Below are positions 48,864 to 57,534 of a DNA stretch of 64,000 bases, one piece after another. The notes under the pieces are model-generated. The model had not been told where the DNA came from. It did not search any database and worked only from the letters and a program-made list of their open reading frames with translations. The translations under genes and the position numbers were made by a program. The stretch is taken from contig NC_005125.1 in assembly GCF_000011385.1 (NCBI RefSeq), positions 3,844,001 through 3,908,000 of the forward strand, written 5' to 3'. The first letter of the stretch is position 1. Each line of letters opens with the position of its first letter. The stretch comes from Gloeobacter violaceus PCC 7421. Its GTDB lineage: Bacteria; Cyanobacteriota; Cyanobacteriia; Gloeobacterales; Gloeobacteraceae.

Positions 48864-50246
48864 GTGGGCCGTTTTTTGCTGGGCCTAATGCTGGCCGGGA
48901 CGCTGTCGCTCGGGGCGGCGGTGCGGGCTGAGAGCGAGGCTGTTCCCCTGCCTCCGGTTCAATTTAGCGAGCGCACCCTGGCCAACGGGCTTCGGGTGCT
49001 GTTGGTGGAAGATCACACCTCGCCCACGGTGGCCATCCAGGTCGCTTACCGGGTCGGGGGCAAGGACGACCCGCCCGGCCGTTCGGGCTTTGCGCATCTG
49101 TTTGAGCACCTGATGTTCAAGGGAACGGCCAACACCAAACCGGAGACCCTGGATCGGCTCACCGAGGATGTGGGCGGCTTCAACAACGCCTTTACCTCCG
49201 AGGACATCACCAACTACTTCGAAGTGGTGCCCTCCAACTATCTGGAGACGCTTCTGTGGGCGGAGGCCGACCGCCTCGGGTCGCTCGTCGTCGATGAGAC
49301 CAACTTCAAGACCGAGCGGCAGGTGGTGATTGGCGAGTACGACCAGCGCGTGCTGGCCAGTCCCTACGGCATGCTCTTCGAACTGCTCGACAGCAAGTCC
49401 TACACGGTGCACCCTTACCGCCGGGGGGTGATCGGCAATCCGGCCGAACTGAACGCCGCCACCCTCGAAGATGTCCAGAATTTCCACCGCACCTACTACC
49501 AGCCGGACAACACCACGCTGGTGGTGGTGGGGGACTTTGACCCGGTCCAGGCCAACCGGTGGATCGACCAGTACTTTGGCGCAGTACCCAACAATTCCCG
49601 GCCGATTCCGCGGGTGAGCGCCGTCGAGCCCAAGCAGAGCGCCGAGCGGCGCACGACCCACTACGGCGCCAATGTGCCGCTGCCCGCGGTGGCCCTGGTC
49701 TACCACGCCCCGGCGCGCTCCAGTCCCGACCGGGCCGCCCTCGATGTGCTGGAGAATGTGCTTTCGCAAGGGCAGAGCGCCCGGCTCTACCGCACCCTGG
49801 TCTACGAAAAGCAGGTGGCCTCCCAGGTGTCCGCGAGCGCAGATCTGCGCGAGCAGCCGGGGCTGTTTGTGGTCTACGCCATCTTGAACGCGGGCGAAAA
49901 GCCCGAGCAGGCCCGCACCCTGCTCGACGGCGAAATCGGCAAGCTGCAGCAAGTGCCGGTACCGGAAGCGGAACTGGCCAAGGCCAAGACCCAACTGATT
50001 GCTGAACTGGTGCGCGGCCGGGAGCAGGCCAACAGCCGCGCCACCGAACTGGTGCTTGCGACCCTGGTAGGCGGAGATCCCAGGCAGGTCAACACCGCCC
50101 TCGAAGAGATCGAGAAAGTGACCGCCCAGGACGTGCAGCGCGTCGCCCGCCAGTATCTGGTGCCCACCAACCGCACCGTCATCGACTACCTGCCCCGGGC
50201 GATGCAACCGGCCGGACCCACCAAAAAGGAGCGCAAGTCGCCATGA
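48864..50246 (+). CDS. M16 zinc peptidase (active subunit), secreted
   Basis: 460 residues. A signal peptide (FLLGLMLAGTLSLGAAVRA) precedes an M16 peptidase with the inverted zinc motif HLFEH near residue 78 and the downstream Glu in the NNAFTSEDITNYFEV region, so it is probably active. M16 enzymes degrade peptides outside the membrane in the periplasm. GTG at 48864 is preceded by ACGGAG eight bases upstream. It overlaps the next M16 gene by four bases (ATGA), which suggests a heterodimer like mitochondrial processing peptidase. Confidence 0.9.
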   Translation: MGRFLLGLMLAGTLSLGAAVRAESEAVPLPPVQFSERTLANGLRVLLVEDHTSPTVAIQVAYRVGGKDDPPGRSGFAHLFEHLMFKGTANTKPETLDRLTEDVGGFNNAFTSEDITNYFEVVPSNYLETLLWAEADRLGSLVVDETNFKTERQVVIGEYDQRVLASPYGMLFELLDSKSYTVHPYRRGVIGNPAELNAATLEDVQNFHRTYYQPDNTTLVVVGDFDPVQANRWIDQYFGAVPNNSRPIPRVSAVEPKQSAERRTTHYGANVPLPAVALVYHAPARSSPDRAALDVLENVLSQGQSARLYRTLVYEKQVASQVSASADLREQPGLFVVYAILNAGEKPEQARTLLDGEIGKLQQVPVPEAELAKAKTQLIAELVRGREQANSRATELVLATLVGGDPRQVNTALEEIEKVTAQDVQRVARQYLVPTNRTVIDYLPRAMQPAGPTKKERKSP

Positions 50247-51709
50247 AAACGTTGTGTTGGGCGCTGACGGCGATGCTCCTGGCCCCGGGAACGGCGGCTA
50301 CCGCCCAGACGCAGACCCCGCCTCCTCCGGGGCCGCCCCCTTCGGTCAGCTACCCGACCCCGGTCGAGCGCACCCTCGCAAACGGCCTGCGGGTGATCGC
50401 CGTGCAGCGCCCGAACGTGCCGCTGGTGGCCGCGCAGTTGATTGTCAAAAGCGGCAGCGAGACCGATCCGCCCGCGCGCCCCGGCATCGCCTCGCTGGCT
50501 GCCGACCTGCTCGACAAAGGCACCAAGACCCGCAGCGCCCTGGAGATTGCCCAGGCCATCGACGCGCTTGGAGCGGAGCTGGAGGCCGGTGCCGGCTTCG
50601 ATGCGACCCGCGTGGAGGTGAGCGCCACCACACCCCAGTTCGGGCGGGCCTTCGCCATCCTCTCCGAGGTGGTGCGCACCCCCGCCTTTGCCCCCGCTGA
50701 AATTGCCCGGGCCAAAACCCAGGCGATCAGCAATCTGCAACTGGCCTACAGCAATCCTTCGGCCCTGGCGCAGCTGGTGGCGCAGCGGCTGATCTACGGC
50801 GAAGCCCCCTACGGTCAACCGGCCGAGGGCACCCCCGCATCGCTCGGCGCCATCGCCCGCGCCGACTTGGAGCGCTTCCACCGCACTTACTTCCGGCCGG
50901 ACAACGCCGTGCTCGTGCTCGGAGGAGACATCGCCCCAGAAGCAGCTTTTGCCGAGGCCGAGCGCGTCTTCGGCAACTGGGCCAAACCCGCCGCCCCACT
51001 TCCGGCTTTCCCCGCAGATAAACGCGACACCGCTTCGCGCGTCGTGGTGATCGATCAGCCCGAGGCGGGCCGCACGGCGGTGGCCGTGGGTAAAGCGGTA
51101 CTCCGCCGCGCCGATCCGGCCTACATCCTGGGGGTGGTCACCAACGCCGTGATCACCGGTTACTCGGGCCGGCTCAATGCCGAGGTGCGCATCAAGCGGG
51201 GACTGTCCTACGGCGCCGGCGCCAGCCTGGTGGGCCGCCGCGAGCCGGGGCCGTTTGTCGCCGCCACCCTGGTGGATCACGCCAAAGCCGCCGAGGCCAC
51301 CCAGGTGGTGATCGACACCCTCGCAAGCCTGGTGGGTCAACCTGCAGGGGCTGAAGAACTGAAGCCGCGCAAGGCGGTCATCACCGGCGGCTTCGCCCGT
51401 TCGCTCGAAACGATCGACGGCCTGGTGAACCAGGTGGGCACCCTCGCCCTCTACGGCTTGCCCCTGGGGCAGATCAACACCTTCATCGGCGAGGCGGAGG
51501 CGGTCACCCCCCTCAAAGTCCAGGAATTTGCCGCGGGCTATCTGCAGTCCAACCAATCGGTGGTGCTGGTGGGCAACGCCAAGGCGTTTCTGCCCGACCT
51601 GCGCAAGCGCTTTGCTGAACGCGCCTCCCGCATCGAGGTGATCCCCTTCCAGCGCCTCGATCTTGGCCGGGCGAGCCTGGTGCGTCCCACGGGAGTTGCC
51701 GGAAAGTAA
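50243..51709 (+). CDS. M16 peptidase-like subunit lacking the zinc motif, secreted
   Basis: 488 residues. Signal peptide MKTLCWALTAMLLAPGTAATAQ, then the same M16 fold as the upstream gene. At the zinc site the active partner has FAHLFEHLMFKG, whereas this protein has IASLAADLLDKG: both His and the Glu are missing. It is presumably the non-catalytic, substrate-holding subunit. Overlap with the upstream gene in ATGA and conserved order support a heterodimer. Residues about 180-400 are conserved domain II. Confidence 0.9.
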   Translation: MKTLCWALTAMLLAPGTAATAQTQTPPPPGPPPSVSYPTPVERTLANGLRVIAVQRPNVPLVAAQLIVKSGSETDPPARPGIASLAADLLDKGTKTRSALEIAQAIDALGAELEAGAGFDATRVEVSATTPQFGRAFAILSEVVRTPAFAPAEIARAKTQAISNLQLAYSNPSALAQLVAQRLIYGEAPYGQPAEGTPASLGAIARADLERFHRTYFRPDNAVLVLGGDIAPEAAFAEAERVFGNWAKPAAPLPAFPADKRDTASRVVVIDQPEAGRTAVAVGKAVLRRADPAYILGVVTNAVITGYSGRLNAEVRIKRGLSYGAGASLVGRREPGPFVAATLVDHAKAAEATQVVIDTLASLVGQPAGAEELKPRKAVITGGFARSLETIDGLVNQVGTLALYGLPLGQINTFIGEAEAVTPLKVQEFAAGYLQSNQSVVLVGNAKAFLPDLRKRFAERASRIEVIPFQRLDLGRASLVRPTGVAGK

Positions 51710-51781
51710 CCGCGCCGCGCCAAAGCACGGCGGGCGCGCTCACTCAGCCTGACGCCGCCGGCATCGAGCCGGAAGTCGCTT

Positions 51782-52783
51782 TCAGGGTGTTTCCGGGCGA
51801 TTGATCACGTTGGGTGAAGCAGGGGCGCGCTCGGCGGCGCATCTGCGGGTGCGCACAAAATCACCCGCGTCTTCGAGTTGAAAACTGGTGATGGTGCGGT
51901 CGCCACCGCCGTACTCGTTGACGAGATTGCCGTCAATGATTGTTTGTACGTTCCTGGTACCGACGCCCAGCCCTTTCTGGGGGCTGGTGACGATGGTGAG
52001 CGACTGGTCGGGGTAGAGGACGTTGGTGTTGTTCTCAGAAAGCCCCAGTCCCATCTGACGGCCCAACTGGAACATCGTCTGCTGGGTAATCTGCTCGGGG
52101 TGCCACCAACGAAAGCCCTGTGTCACCCAGGCGCCGACATCGCGCTTGAAGGGCATGCGCACCACGACCCGGCCGCTGCGCTCGTCGATGAAGTAGCTGC
52201 TGTAGTCGGGATAATCTTCAAACGCTTCGACGACGACATCGGCCTGTTCGGGGGAGGGCACCACCACCAGCGGCTCCGGCAATTTGCCCTCGGCGTAGCC
52301 CACCACCATCGCGTTCCACTTGATGAGGCCTTGTTCGAGACCTTTGAACAACACCTCAGGAATCGTTTCCTGGGTATCTTTGAGCGCGACGGGCAGAGCG
52401 ACCCGCAGCGGAAAGCACCCCGGCACCCGGCCGCTGGAGCGGATCTGCAGCGTAAATTCCACCGGGCCGCGGGAGGCTGTGTCCACCACCGCCCGGCGGA
52501 TCGCCTCCTCCAGGCTGCGGCGGGTCAGCTCGGCCGCTTCTCCGCCTTCGATGGCGAGGGGACCGCCCAGGGTGAGTTGGGGATCGATCAGGTGTCCGTC
52601 GGACAGCAACTTCGCTTTGACGGTGACGGTGCCGTCGGTCTTGAGCCGCGGAAGTTTCCACTGGGCCTGAACCGCTTCGCGGGCAAGCCGGCCGGTGGGC
52701 AACTCCGCAGCGGTGCCCACCGACGCCGAATAGACCATCAAACCGCTGAACAGCAACAACGAACGCACGAAAGACATCATCAT
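51782..52783 (-). CDS. Matrixin-like secreted protein with lost catalytic residues and TonB-like N-terminal domain
   Basis: 333 residues with a signal peptide (FVRSLLLFSGLMVYSASVGTAAE). The first part (VTVKAKLLSDGHLIDPQLTLGG...EGGEAAELTRRSLEEAIRRAV) looks like a TonB/TolA C-terminal domain. The second part resembles a matrixin metalloprotease, with a DVVVEAFEDYPDYSSYFIDERSGRVVVRMPF block. Where active relatives have HExxHxxGxxH followed by MYP, this one has MFQLGRQMGLGLSENNTNVLYP: all zinc ligands and the catalytic Glu are replaced. So it is predicted to be inactive as a protease. ATG at 52783 is one of three consecutive ATGs behind GGAAGTGG. Confidence 0.7.
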   Translation of the reverse strand: MMMSFVRSLLLFSGLMVYSASVGTAAELPTGRLAREAVQAQWKLPRLKTDGTVTVKAKLLSDGHLIDPQLTLGGPLAIEGGEAAELTRRSLEEAIRRAVVDTASRGPVEFTLQIRSSGRVPGCFPLRVALPVALKDTQETIPEVLFKGLEQGLIKWNAMVVGYAEGKLPEPLVVVPSPEQADVVVEAFEDYPDYSSYFIDERSGRVVVRMPFKRDVGAWVTQGFRWWHPEQITQQTMFQLGRQMGLGLSENNTNVLYPDQSLTIVTSPQKGLGVGTRNVQTIIDGNLVNEYGGGDRTITSFQLEDAGDFVRTRRCAAERAPASPNVINRPETP

Positions 52784-52970
52784 GGCTGCCACTTCCAACC
52801 AACGCATGGGCCTGTCTACAGGTAGTACGATAACGCCAAATGTATGCAAGCTTCAGCCGGTACCCGCTGTACAGACTCCATCGGATGGGATCCAGTTCCA
52901 GTCTACAAGTGCGCAGGCGCGGGCCTTGGAGGCCGTCAGGGGCCGGGACGCGGCCTGGCAAGTTCGCAAT

Positions 52971-54419
52971 TCAAAAATGGACAAACACTTCGGGAACAAA
53001 GGTGCCGTGCAGGCTGTAGGGGACGTGGTGCTTGAGGCCGAGGCGGGTCAGGCAGGTGAGATCCCGGCCGTCCAGGATCCACAGATCGCTCCTGTCGCGC
53101 CGGGCATCGTAGACCATCGCCAATAGCCAGCCGTCGTCTTCGGCAGTACCGTCCGGGCGGGGCACGAAGATCGGTTCGCTGACGAACCCGGACGGGGCAA
53201 AGCTGTGAAATTCCGCCCGACCCGTTTCGACATCGAGTTTGGCGATGGCCTGCAAAGGGGCGTTGCCGCCCTCCGCGTGGACAGCGGCGGCAAAGGCGAA
53301 GCGGTAGGGACGCCCGACGCGATCGGGATGCACCTGGGGAAATTCGGCCGAGCGCCTGAGTAGGGGTCGGGCTTCCACACGACCTTTGACCGGGTCGATC
53401 TGCGTGCGCCAGATCCAGCCTTCCGGCAACCGGCTGAAGTCGGTCTGGCGAAAATCGCGGTCCTCCTGGGTGGTGATGTATTCTTCGTAGCGGATGCTGT
53501 CGACGACGATCCGGCCCTCCCGTTCGAAGGCGTTGACGTGGTGAAAGACAAAGAATGGTTCGGTGGCAATCGTCTGCACCGGCCCGCCGTTTCTTGGAAT
53601 GAGCAGTATTCGCGTCGGTTCGCCGGGGGCGAGGCGCAGACATTCCCCGGCCGCCTTGAAACCCAGCACAAACGGCAGCGGATCGAGGGCCATCGGGTTC
53701 TGGAAGAAGACCCAGTAGTTCTCGGTTAGGGCAAAATCGTGCACGAAGGCAAAACCCGGCACGGTGTGCTCGCTCTCGACGCGCACGCCGCCGTCGGGGG
53801 AGAGGCGGTAGATATACAGAACCGTCTGCAGGCCGGTGCGCACCCCAAAGGAAATCAAATCGCCGGTCGCAGGATCGAGGCGGGGGTGGGCGGCGAAGGG
53901 TTTGCCGCCGCAGAGGGCCCCGGCGAGATCGTCCAGGCCAAACGTTTCGAGGCTCGCCGGGTCGAGGCGGTGGGGAGGAGCGGCCTCCCAAAGCGCCAGA
54001 AGCCGGCCGCCGTGGTAGACGACGCCGGTATTGGCGACGTTCTTGAAGCCGAAGTCGAAGGCGTTTGCCCAGAATCCGCCGGGCCTGAGGGTGCCGAAAA
54101 CGTTTTTGCTTAGAATCCGCCCGGCCGCCGATTCTTGGATAAAGCCCTCGGTGCGCACGAAGCGGTTCTGGAAGTGAGCCCGGCCGCCCGCGAAGCGGAC
54201 CGCCGAGATCATGCCGTCGCCGTCAAACGGGTGCTTGTAGGACACCCCGCCGCGCTCGAAGCGGCCCGGGCCGTTGCGAAAGAGAGTGCCCGTAAGCTCG
54301 GCCGGAATTGTGCCTTCGATAGCGTCGATGACATAGGCCTGCTCGGCTTCAAGGGTGCGGTACCCTCCGGCCCAATCGGCCGACGCATACGGGCTTCGCG
54401 AATCCTGGGCGGCGGTCAT
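52971..54419 (-). CDS. Carotenoid oxygenase (apocarotenoid-15,15'-oxygenase family)
   Basis: 482 residues, close to the usual 480-500. Cleaves carotenoids or apocarotenoids with a non-haem iron held by four His. GTLFRNGPGRFERGG near 40 and HPFDGDGMISAV near 60 are family signatures. Likely ligands are His in AAHPRLDPATGDL near 180, FVHDFALTENYW near 235, FHHVNAFE near 300 and the C-terminal LHGTFVPEVF. Makes retinal or a related apocarotenal. ATG at 54419 has GGAGG nine bases upstream. No signal peptide; in cyanobacteria it would act at the membrane surface. Confidence 0.88.
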   Translation of the reverse strand: MTAAQDSRSPYASADWAGGYRTLEAEQAYVIDAIEGTIPAELTGTLFRNGPGRFERGGVSYKHPFDGDGMISAVRFAGGRAHFQNRFVRTEGFIQESAAGRILSKNVFGTLRPGGFWANAFDFGFKNVANTGVVYHGGRLLALWEAAPPHRLDPASLETFGLDDLAGALCGGKPFAAHPRLDPATGDLISFGVRTGLQTVLYIYRLSPDGGVRVESEHTVPGFAFVHDFALTENYWVFFQNPMALDPLPFVLGFKAAGECLRLAPGEPTRILLIPRNGGPVQTIATEPFFVFHHVNAFEREGRIVVDSIRYEEYITTQEDRDFRQTDFSRLPEGWIWRTQIDPVKGRVEARPLLRRSAEFPQVHPDRVGRPYRFAFAAAVHAEGGNAPLQAIAKLDVETGRAEFHSFAPSGFVSEPIFVPRPDGTAEDDGWLLAMVYDARRDRSDLWILDGRDLTCLTRLGLKHHVPYSLHGTFVPEVFVHF

Positions 54420-54480
54420 GGCGGCTCGCCTCCGGCAAACAGTTCGTTTCAAATGTTAACAAACCCTCGGCCTTGTGCGC

Positions 54481-55386
54481 TCAAAGCGTCGGCAGCACCA
54501 CCAGCGGCTGCAGGGAACCCGCCTCACAAGCCGCCACACCCAAAAAGCGATCCGTCTCGCACTCCCAGATCTGTGCGAAAGCACCCTCGCAATCGCCCGG
54601 CACCCTCTGGCCCATCAACCAGCGCGCCGCGAGCGGTGGTTCAAGATGCACCGCGGCAAGGTGAGCCAGGGCAGTGCGCGGTCCGATGAGCGGCACGGTG
54701 CCCGCCTGGAATCCCGCTTCGACCGCCGCCAGCGGCAGGCTCGCTTCGAGGGCAAACGGCCCGCTTCGCGTGCGCAGCAGGCGGGCGAGGGTGGCACCGG
54801 TGCCGAGAGCCGTCCCCAGATCGCGGGCGATCGAGCGGATGTAGGTGCCGGTGGAGCAGGCGATCTCGATTTGCAACTCGGGGTAGTGGCCTGGATACCA
54901 GTCCAGCACCGTGAGCGCTTGGATTTCGACGGTGCGCGGGGCAATTTCGGCGATGGCCACCCCCCGGCGGGCCAGGTCGTAGAGCCGTTCGCCCTCCTGG
55001 TGAATGGCGCTGTAGCGCGGCGGCACCTGGGAGATCGTGCCGCGAAAAGCTTGCAGGTGGACCTGTACGCGGCCGAGATCGAGATCGGCCGCACCGGCGT
55101 CGGCGAGGATGTTGCCTTCGAGATCGTCGGTGTCGGTGCTCAGCCCAAAGCGCACCGTCGCCCGGTAGACCTTCCCTTCGCTCAAGAAGCGCAACAGCCG
55201 CGTCGCGCGACCCACCGCCACCGGCAATACCCCGGTGGCCGCCGGATCGAGGGTGCCGCCGTGACCGATGCGCCGCTCGCCCAGCACCCGCCGCAGCCGG
55301 GCGATGCAGTCGTGGGAGGTCAGCCCCGCGGGTTTGTCGAGGTTGAGAAATCCTTCCAAACTTGAGCCTGAGCAGCGCTTTGCCAT
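54481..55386 (-). CDS. truB: tRNA pseudouridine(55) synthase
   Basis: Makes the T-loop pseudouridine 55 of tRNAs. 301 residues. The catalytic Asp lies in GHGGTLDPAATGVLPVAVG near residue 42, and VYRATVRFGLSTDTDDLEG near 78 is the second TruB block. The TRSGPFAL segment and the C-terminal PUA-like tail are as expected. The ATG at 55386 matches the length of the family; a GTG at 55410 is possible. Convergent with the carotenoid oxygenase and divergent from psbO. Confidence 0.93.
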   Translation of the reverse strand: MAKRCSGSSLEGFLNLDKPAGLTSHDCIARLRRVLGERRIGHGGTLDPAATGVLPVAVGRATRLLRFLSEGKVYRATVRFGLSTDTDDLEGNILADAGAADLDLGRVQVHLQAFRGTISQVPPRYSAIHQEGERLYDLARRGVAIAEIAPRTVEIQALTVLDWYPGHYPELQIEIACSTGTYIRSIARDLGTALGTGATLARLLRTRSGPFALEASLPLAAVEAGFQAGTVPLIGPRTALAHLAAVHLEPPLAARWLMGQRVPGDCEGAFAQIWECETDRFLGVAACEAGSLQPLVVLPTL

Positions 55387-55445
55387 GGAACCGGAACCGA
55401 TGGGCCACACTTCCCATTACAGCTCGATCCCGGCGAACAATTTGG

Positions 55446-55474
55446 TTGCTCAACGGGGATCAGTGCTTTAGAAT
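55446..55474 (+). promoter_or_regulatory. Candidate -35/-10 promoter of psbO
   Basis: TTGCTC (55446-55451), 17-base spacer, TAGAAT (55469-55474). The -35 element matches the consensus only in TTG, so the call is tentative. A palindrome follows ten bases downstream. Confidence 0.35.
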
Positions 55475-55482
55475 ATGAGAGC

Positions 55483-55502
55483 TATTGCAACCATTTGCAA
55501 TA
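55483..55502. promoter_or_regulatory. Perfect palindromic operator candidate upstream of psbO
   Basis: TATTGCAA (55483-55490) and TTGCAATA (55495-55502) are exact inverted arms with a 4-base spacer, 61 bases upstream of the psbO ATG. The size fits a dimeric regulator; which one is unknown. Confidence 0.5.
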
Positions 55503-55563
55503 TTTGTCCATTTTTCATTGCCCTTTGCGCCCAGGACCGTACCTGCGGGGAGGATTTTTCGAG

Positions 55564-56340
55564 ATGAGGCACTCAGCGCTTGTTTTGGGGTTGGTCGCGA
55601 TCAGCGCAGTCTCGCTGACCGGTTGCGGCTCCGATCGTGCACCCGGCGCGTCGTCGACCGAGTTCGGCTACGCTATCGAGTGCAAAAAGCCCACCGGCGA
55701 CCGCGCGCCGCTCGAACTGCGGGCCGGTGAAGTCCGCCAGGCGTACGACCTGTGTTTGCAGCCCAAGAAAATTGCTTACGAGGGCCGCCCTGCCAAGATT
55801 ATCTGGGGGCAGACCGCTCCTCTGGGTCCGGTGATCGCCGAATTGCACCAGAACGCGCAGGGCAAGCCCGCCATGGAAGTGACCGGTGGGCGCAACACTT
55901 ATCAGATGACCCTGCAGGTGGGCTCCGAGCGTATCGCCTTCAACTTCAGTGCGAGCGGTCTGGACGCCGTGTCGGCCACCCCCCGCAATGTCGTGGATAC
56001 CTCCACCGACTTTACCGGCGAGCTGGTGGTGCCGTCGCTGCGCGGCCTGGGTTACACCGATTCGCGCGGTCGGGGCACCGACTACGGCTACGAAAACTCC
56101 CAGTCGACCTATGCCAACAGCGGTGCCGCCTACGACGAAGCCACCAAAGAGTCGCGGGCGCGCGAAACCGGCGAGGGCAGGATGGTCCTCAGCATCGAGA
56201 GCGTCAACTCCCAAACCGGCGAGATCGCCGGCAGCTTCAAAAGCAAGCAGTCCTCGGGTCTGGCGGTTTTGCCCGGCGAAGTGGATGTCGAAGGTCGCTT
56301 CATCGGCACCTTCAAGCCCAAAAAAGAGAGCGCGAGCTAA
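55564..56340 (+). CDS. psbO: Photosystem II manganese-stabilising protein PsbO, lipoprotein type
   Basis: 258 residues. Stabilises the Mn4CaO5 oxygen-evolving cluster on the lumenal (here periplasmic) face of photosystem II. The N-terminal LVAISAVSLTGC is a lipobox, so Cys20 is the lipid anchor. Mature-protein features match PsbO: a Cys pair about 24 residues apart (IECKKPTG to AYDLCLQP), ELVVPSLRGLGYTDSRGRGTDYGYEN (PSYRG-like) and IAGSFKSKQSS near the C-terminus. The divergence from other PsbO is large, as recalled for Gloeobacter, which lacks thylakoids. GGGAGG ten bases before ATG 55564 supports the start. A strong terminator follows. Confidence 0.82.
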   Translation: MRHSALVLGLVAISAVSLTGCGSDRAPGASSTEFGYAIECKKPTGDRAPLELRAGEVRQAYDLCLQPKKIAYEGRPAKIIWGQTAPLGPVIAELHQNAQGKPAMEVTGGRNTYQMTLQVGSERIAFNFSASGLDAVSATPRNVVDTSTDFTGELVVPSLRGLGYTDSRGRGTDYGYENSQSTYANSGAAYDEATKESRARETGEGRMVLSIESVNSQTGEIAGSFKSKQSSGLAVLPGEVDVEGRFIGTFKPKKESAS

Positions 56341-56374
56341 CTTCCCGTTGCTCCGCGGGGCGCACACTATGGCA

Positions 56375-56398
56375 AAGGAGCCTTCGGGCTCCTTTTTT
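56375..56398 (+). terminator. Rho-independent terminator of psbO
   Basis: AAGGAGCC-TTCG-GGCTCCTT hairpin with a stable UUCG tetraloop followed by a T run, 34 bases past the psbO stop. Confidence 0.9.
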
Positions 56399-56463
56399 GC
56401 GCATTTTGGCGGGGGAGTCCCCTTTGACCTTATGATCGAGGGAGTGCTTTTCGGAGGAGACGC

Positions 56464-57453
56464 TTGCCCGCGGTACAGATGACGGGTGTGGGCGGGGCTG
56501 TCCCTGCACAGGTCCTCACCAATTACCACCTCAGTGAACTGGTCACCACCTCAGACGAGTGGATCGCTTCGCGCACCGGCATCCGCTCCCGGCGCATCCT
56601 AGCCCCCGGCCAGTCGCTCACCCAGCTTGCCGCCCGCGCCGCCACCGACGCCCTTTCCCAGGCAGGCCGCTCTCCTCTCGACGTCGACTTGTTGATCCTG
56701 GCCACCTCCACCCCCGACGACCTGTTCGGCGGGGCCGCCCATCTACAGCACGAAATCGGGGCCGTGCGCGCCGTCGCCTTTGACCTGACTGCCGCCTGCT
56801 CGGGCTTTGTCTTTGCCCTGGCCACGGCGAGCCAGTTTGTACGCACAGGAACCTACCGCACGGTGCTGGTGGTGGGAGCCGATGCCTTGTCGCGCTATAC
56901 CGACTGGACCGATCGCGCCACCTGCGTGTTGTTTGGCGACGGGGCCGGGGCGGCGCTGTTGGAGGCGGGGGAGGTTGAGGGTATTTTGGGCTTCGAGCTG
57001 CGCACCGACGGCGCCCGGGCGGGCCACCTCAATATCCACTGCACGGCGGAGGCGGTGCCGCTGGCGGCTGACATGGCAGCCACGCGCGCCCGCTTTGCAT
57101 CCATTACAATGAATGGCCGGGAGGTCTATCGTTTTGCCGTCGAGGCGGTGCCCGATTTGATCGAAAAGACCCTGGCCGCCTGCGGAGTGGCTCCGGAACA
57201 GGTCAAAGCGTATTTGCTGCACCAGGCCAATCAGCGCATCCTCGACTCTGTCGCAAGCCGCCTGCACGTTGCCCCCGAACGGATGGCGAGCAACCTCGCC
57301 GATTACGGCAACACTTCGAGCGCCTCGGTGCCGCTGATATTGCAGGAGTGGGTGCAAGATGGACGCATCCGGGCGGGAGACCGGGTGGTCCTGGCGGGAT
57401 TCGGCGCCGGGTTGAGTTGGGGAGTGTTGCTGGCGCGCTGGGGACGGCTGTAG
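56464..57453 (+). CDS. fabH: 3-oxoacyl-[ACP] synthase III
   Basis: Starts fatty acid synthesis by joining acetyl-CoA to malonyl-ACP. 329 residues. The catalytic triad is visible: Cys in DLTAACSGFVFAL near 112, His in LLHQANQRI near 254 and Asn in YGNTSSASVP near 284. The TTG at 56464 is chosen because GGAGGAG lies five bases upstream; the ATG 15 bases later would leave that site too far away. The gene sits between psbO and the PgpH gene. Confidence 0.94.
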   Translation: MPAVQMTGVGGAVPAQVLTNYHLSELVTTSDEWIASRTGIRSRRILAPGQSLTQLAARAATDALSQAGRSPLDVDLLILATSTPDDLFGGAAHLQHEIGAVRAVAFDLTAACSGFVFALATASQFVRTGTYRTVLVVGADALSRYTDWTDRATCVLFGDGAGAALLEAGEVEGILGFELRTDGARAGHLNIHCTAEAVPLAADMAATRARFASITMNGREVYRFAVEAVPDLIEKTLAACGVAPEQVKAYLLHQANQRILDSVASRLHVAPERMASNLADYGNTSSASVPLILQEWVQDGRIRAGDRVVLAGFGAGLSWGVLLARWGRL

Positions 57454-57534
57454 TGAGTTTCACGACACGGCAACGAGGCTGAAGGCCATGGCCAGAAAAT
57501 TTGGAACGCTGCTTGCACCGGGTGGGAGTTGCCC

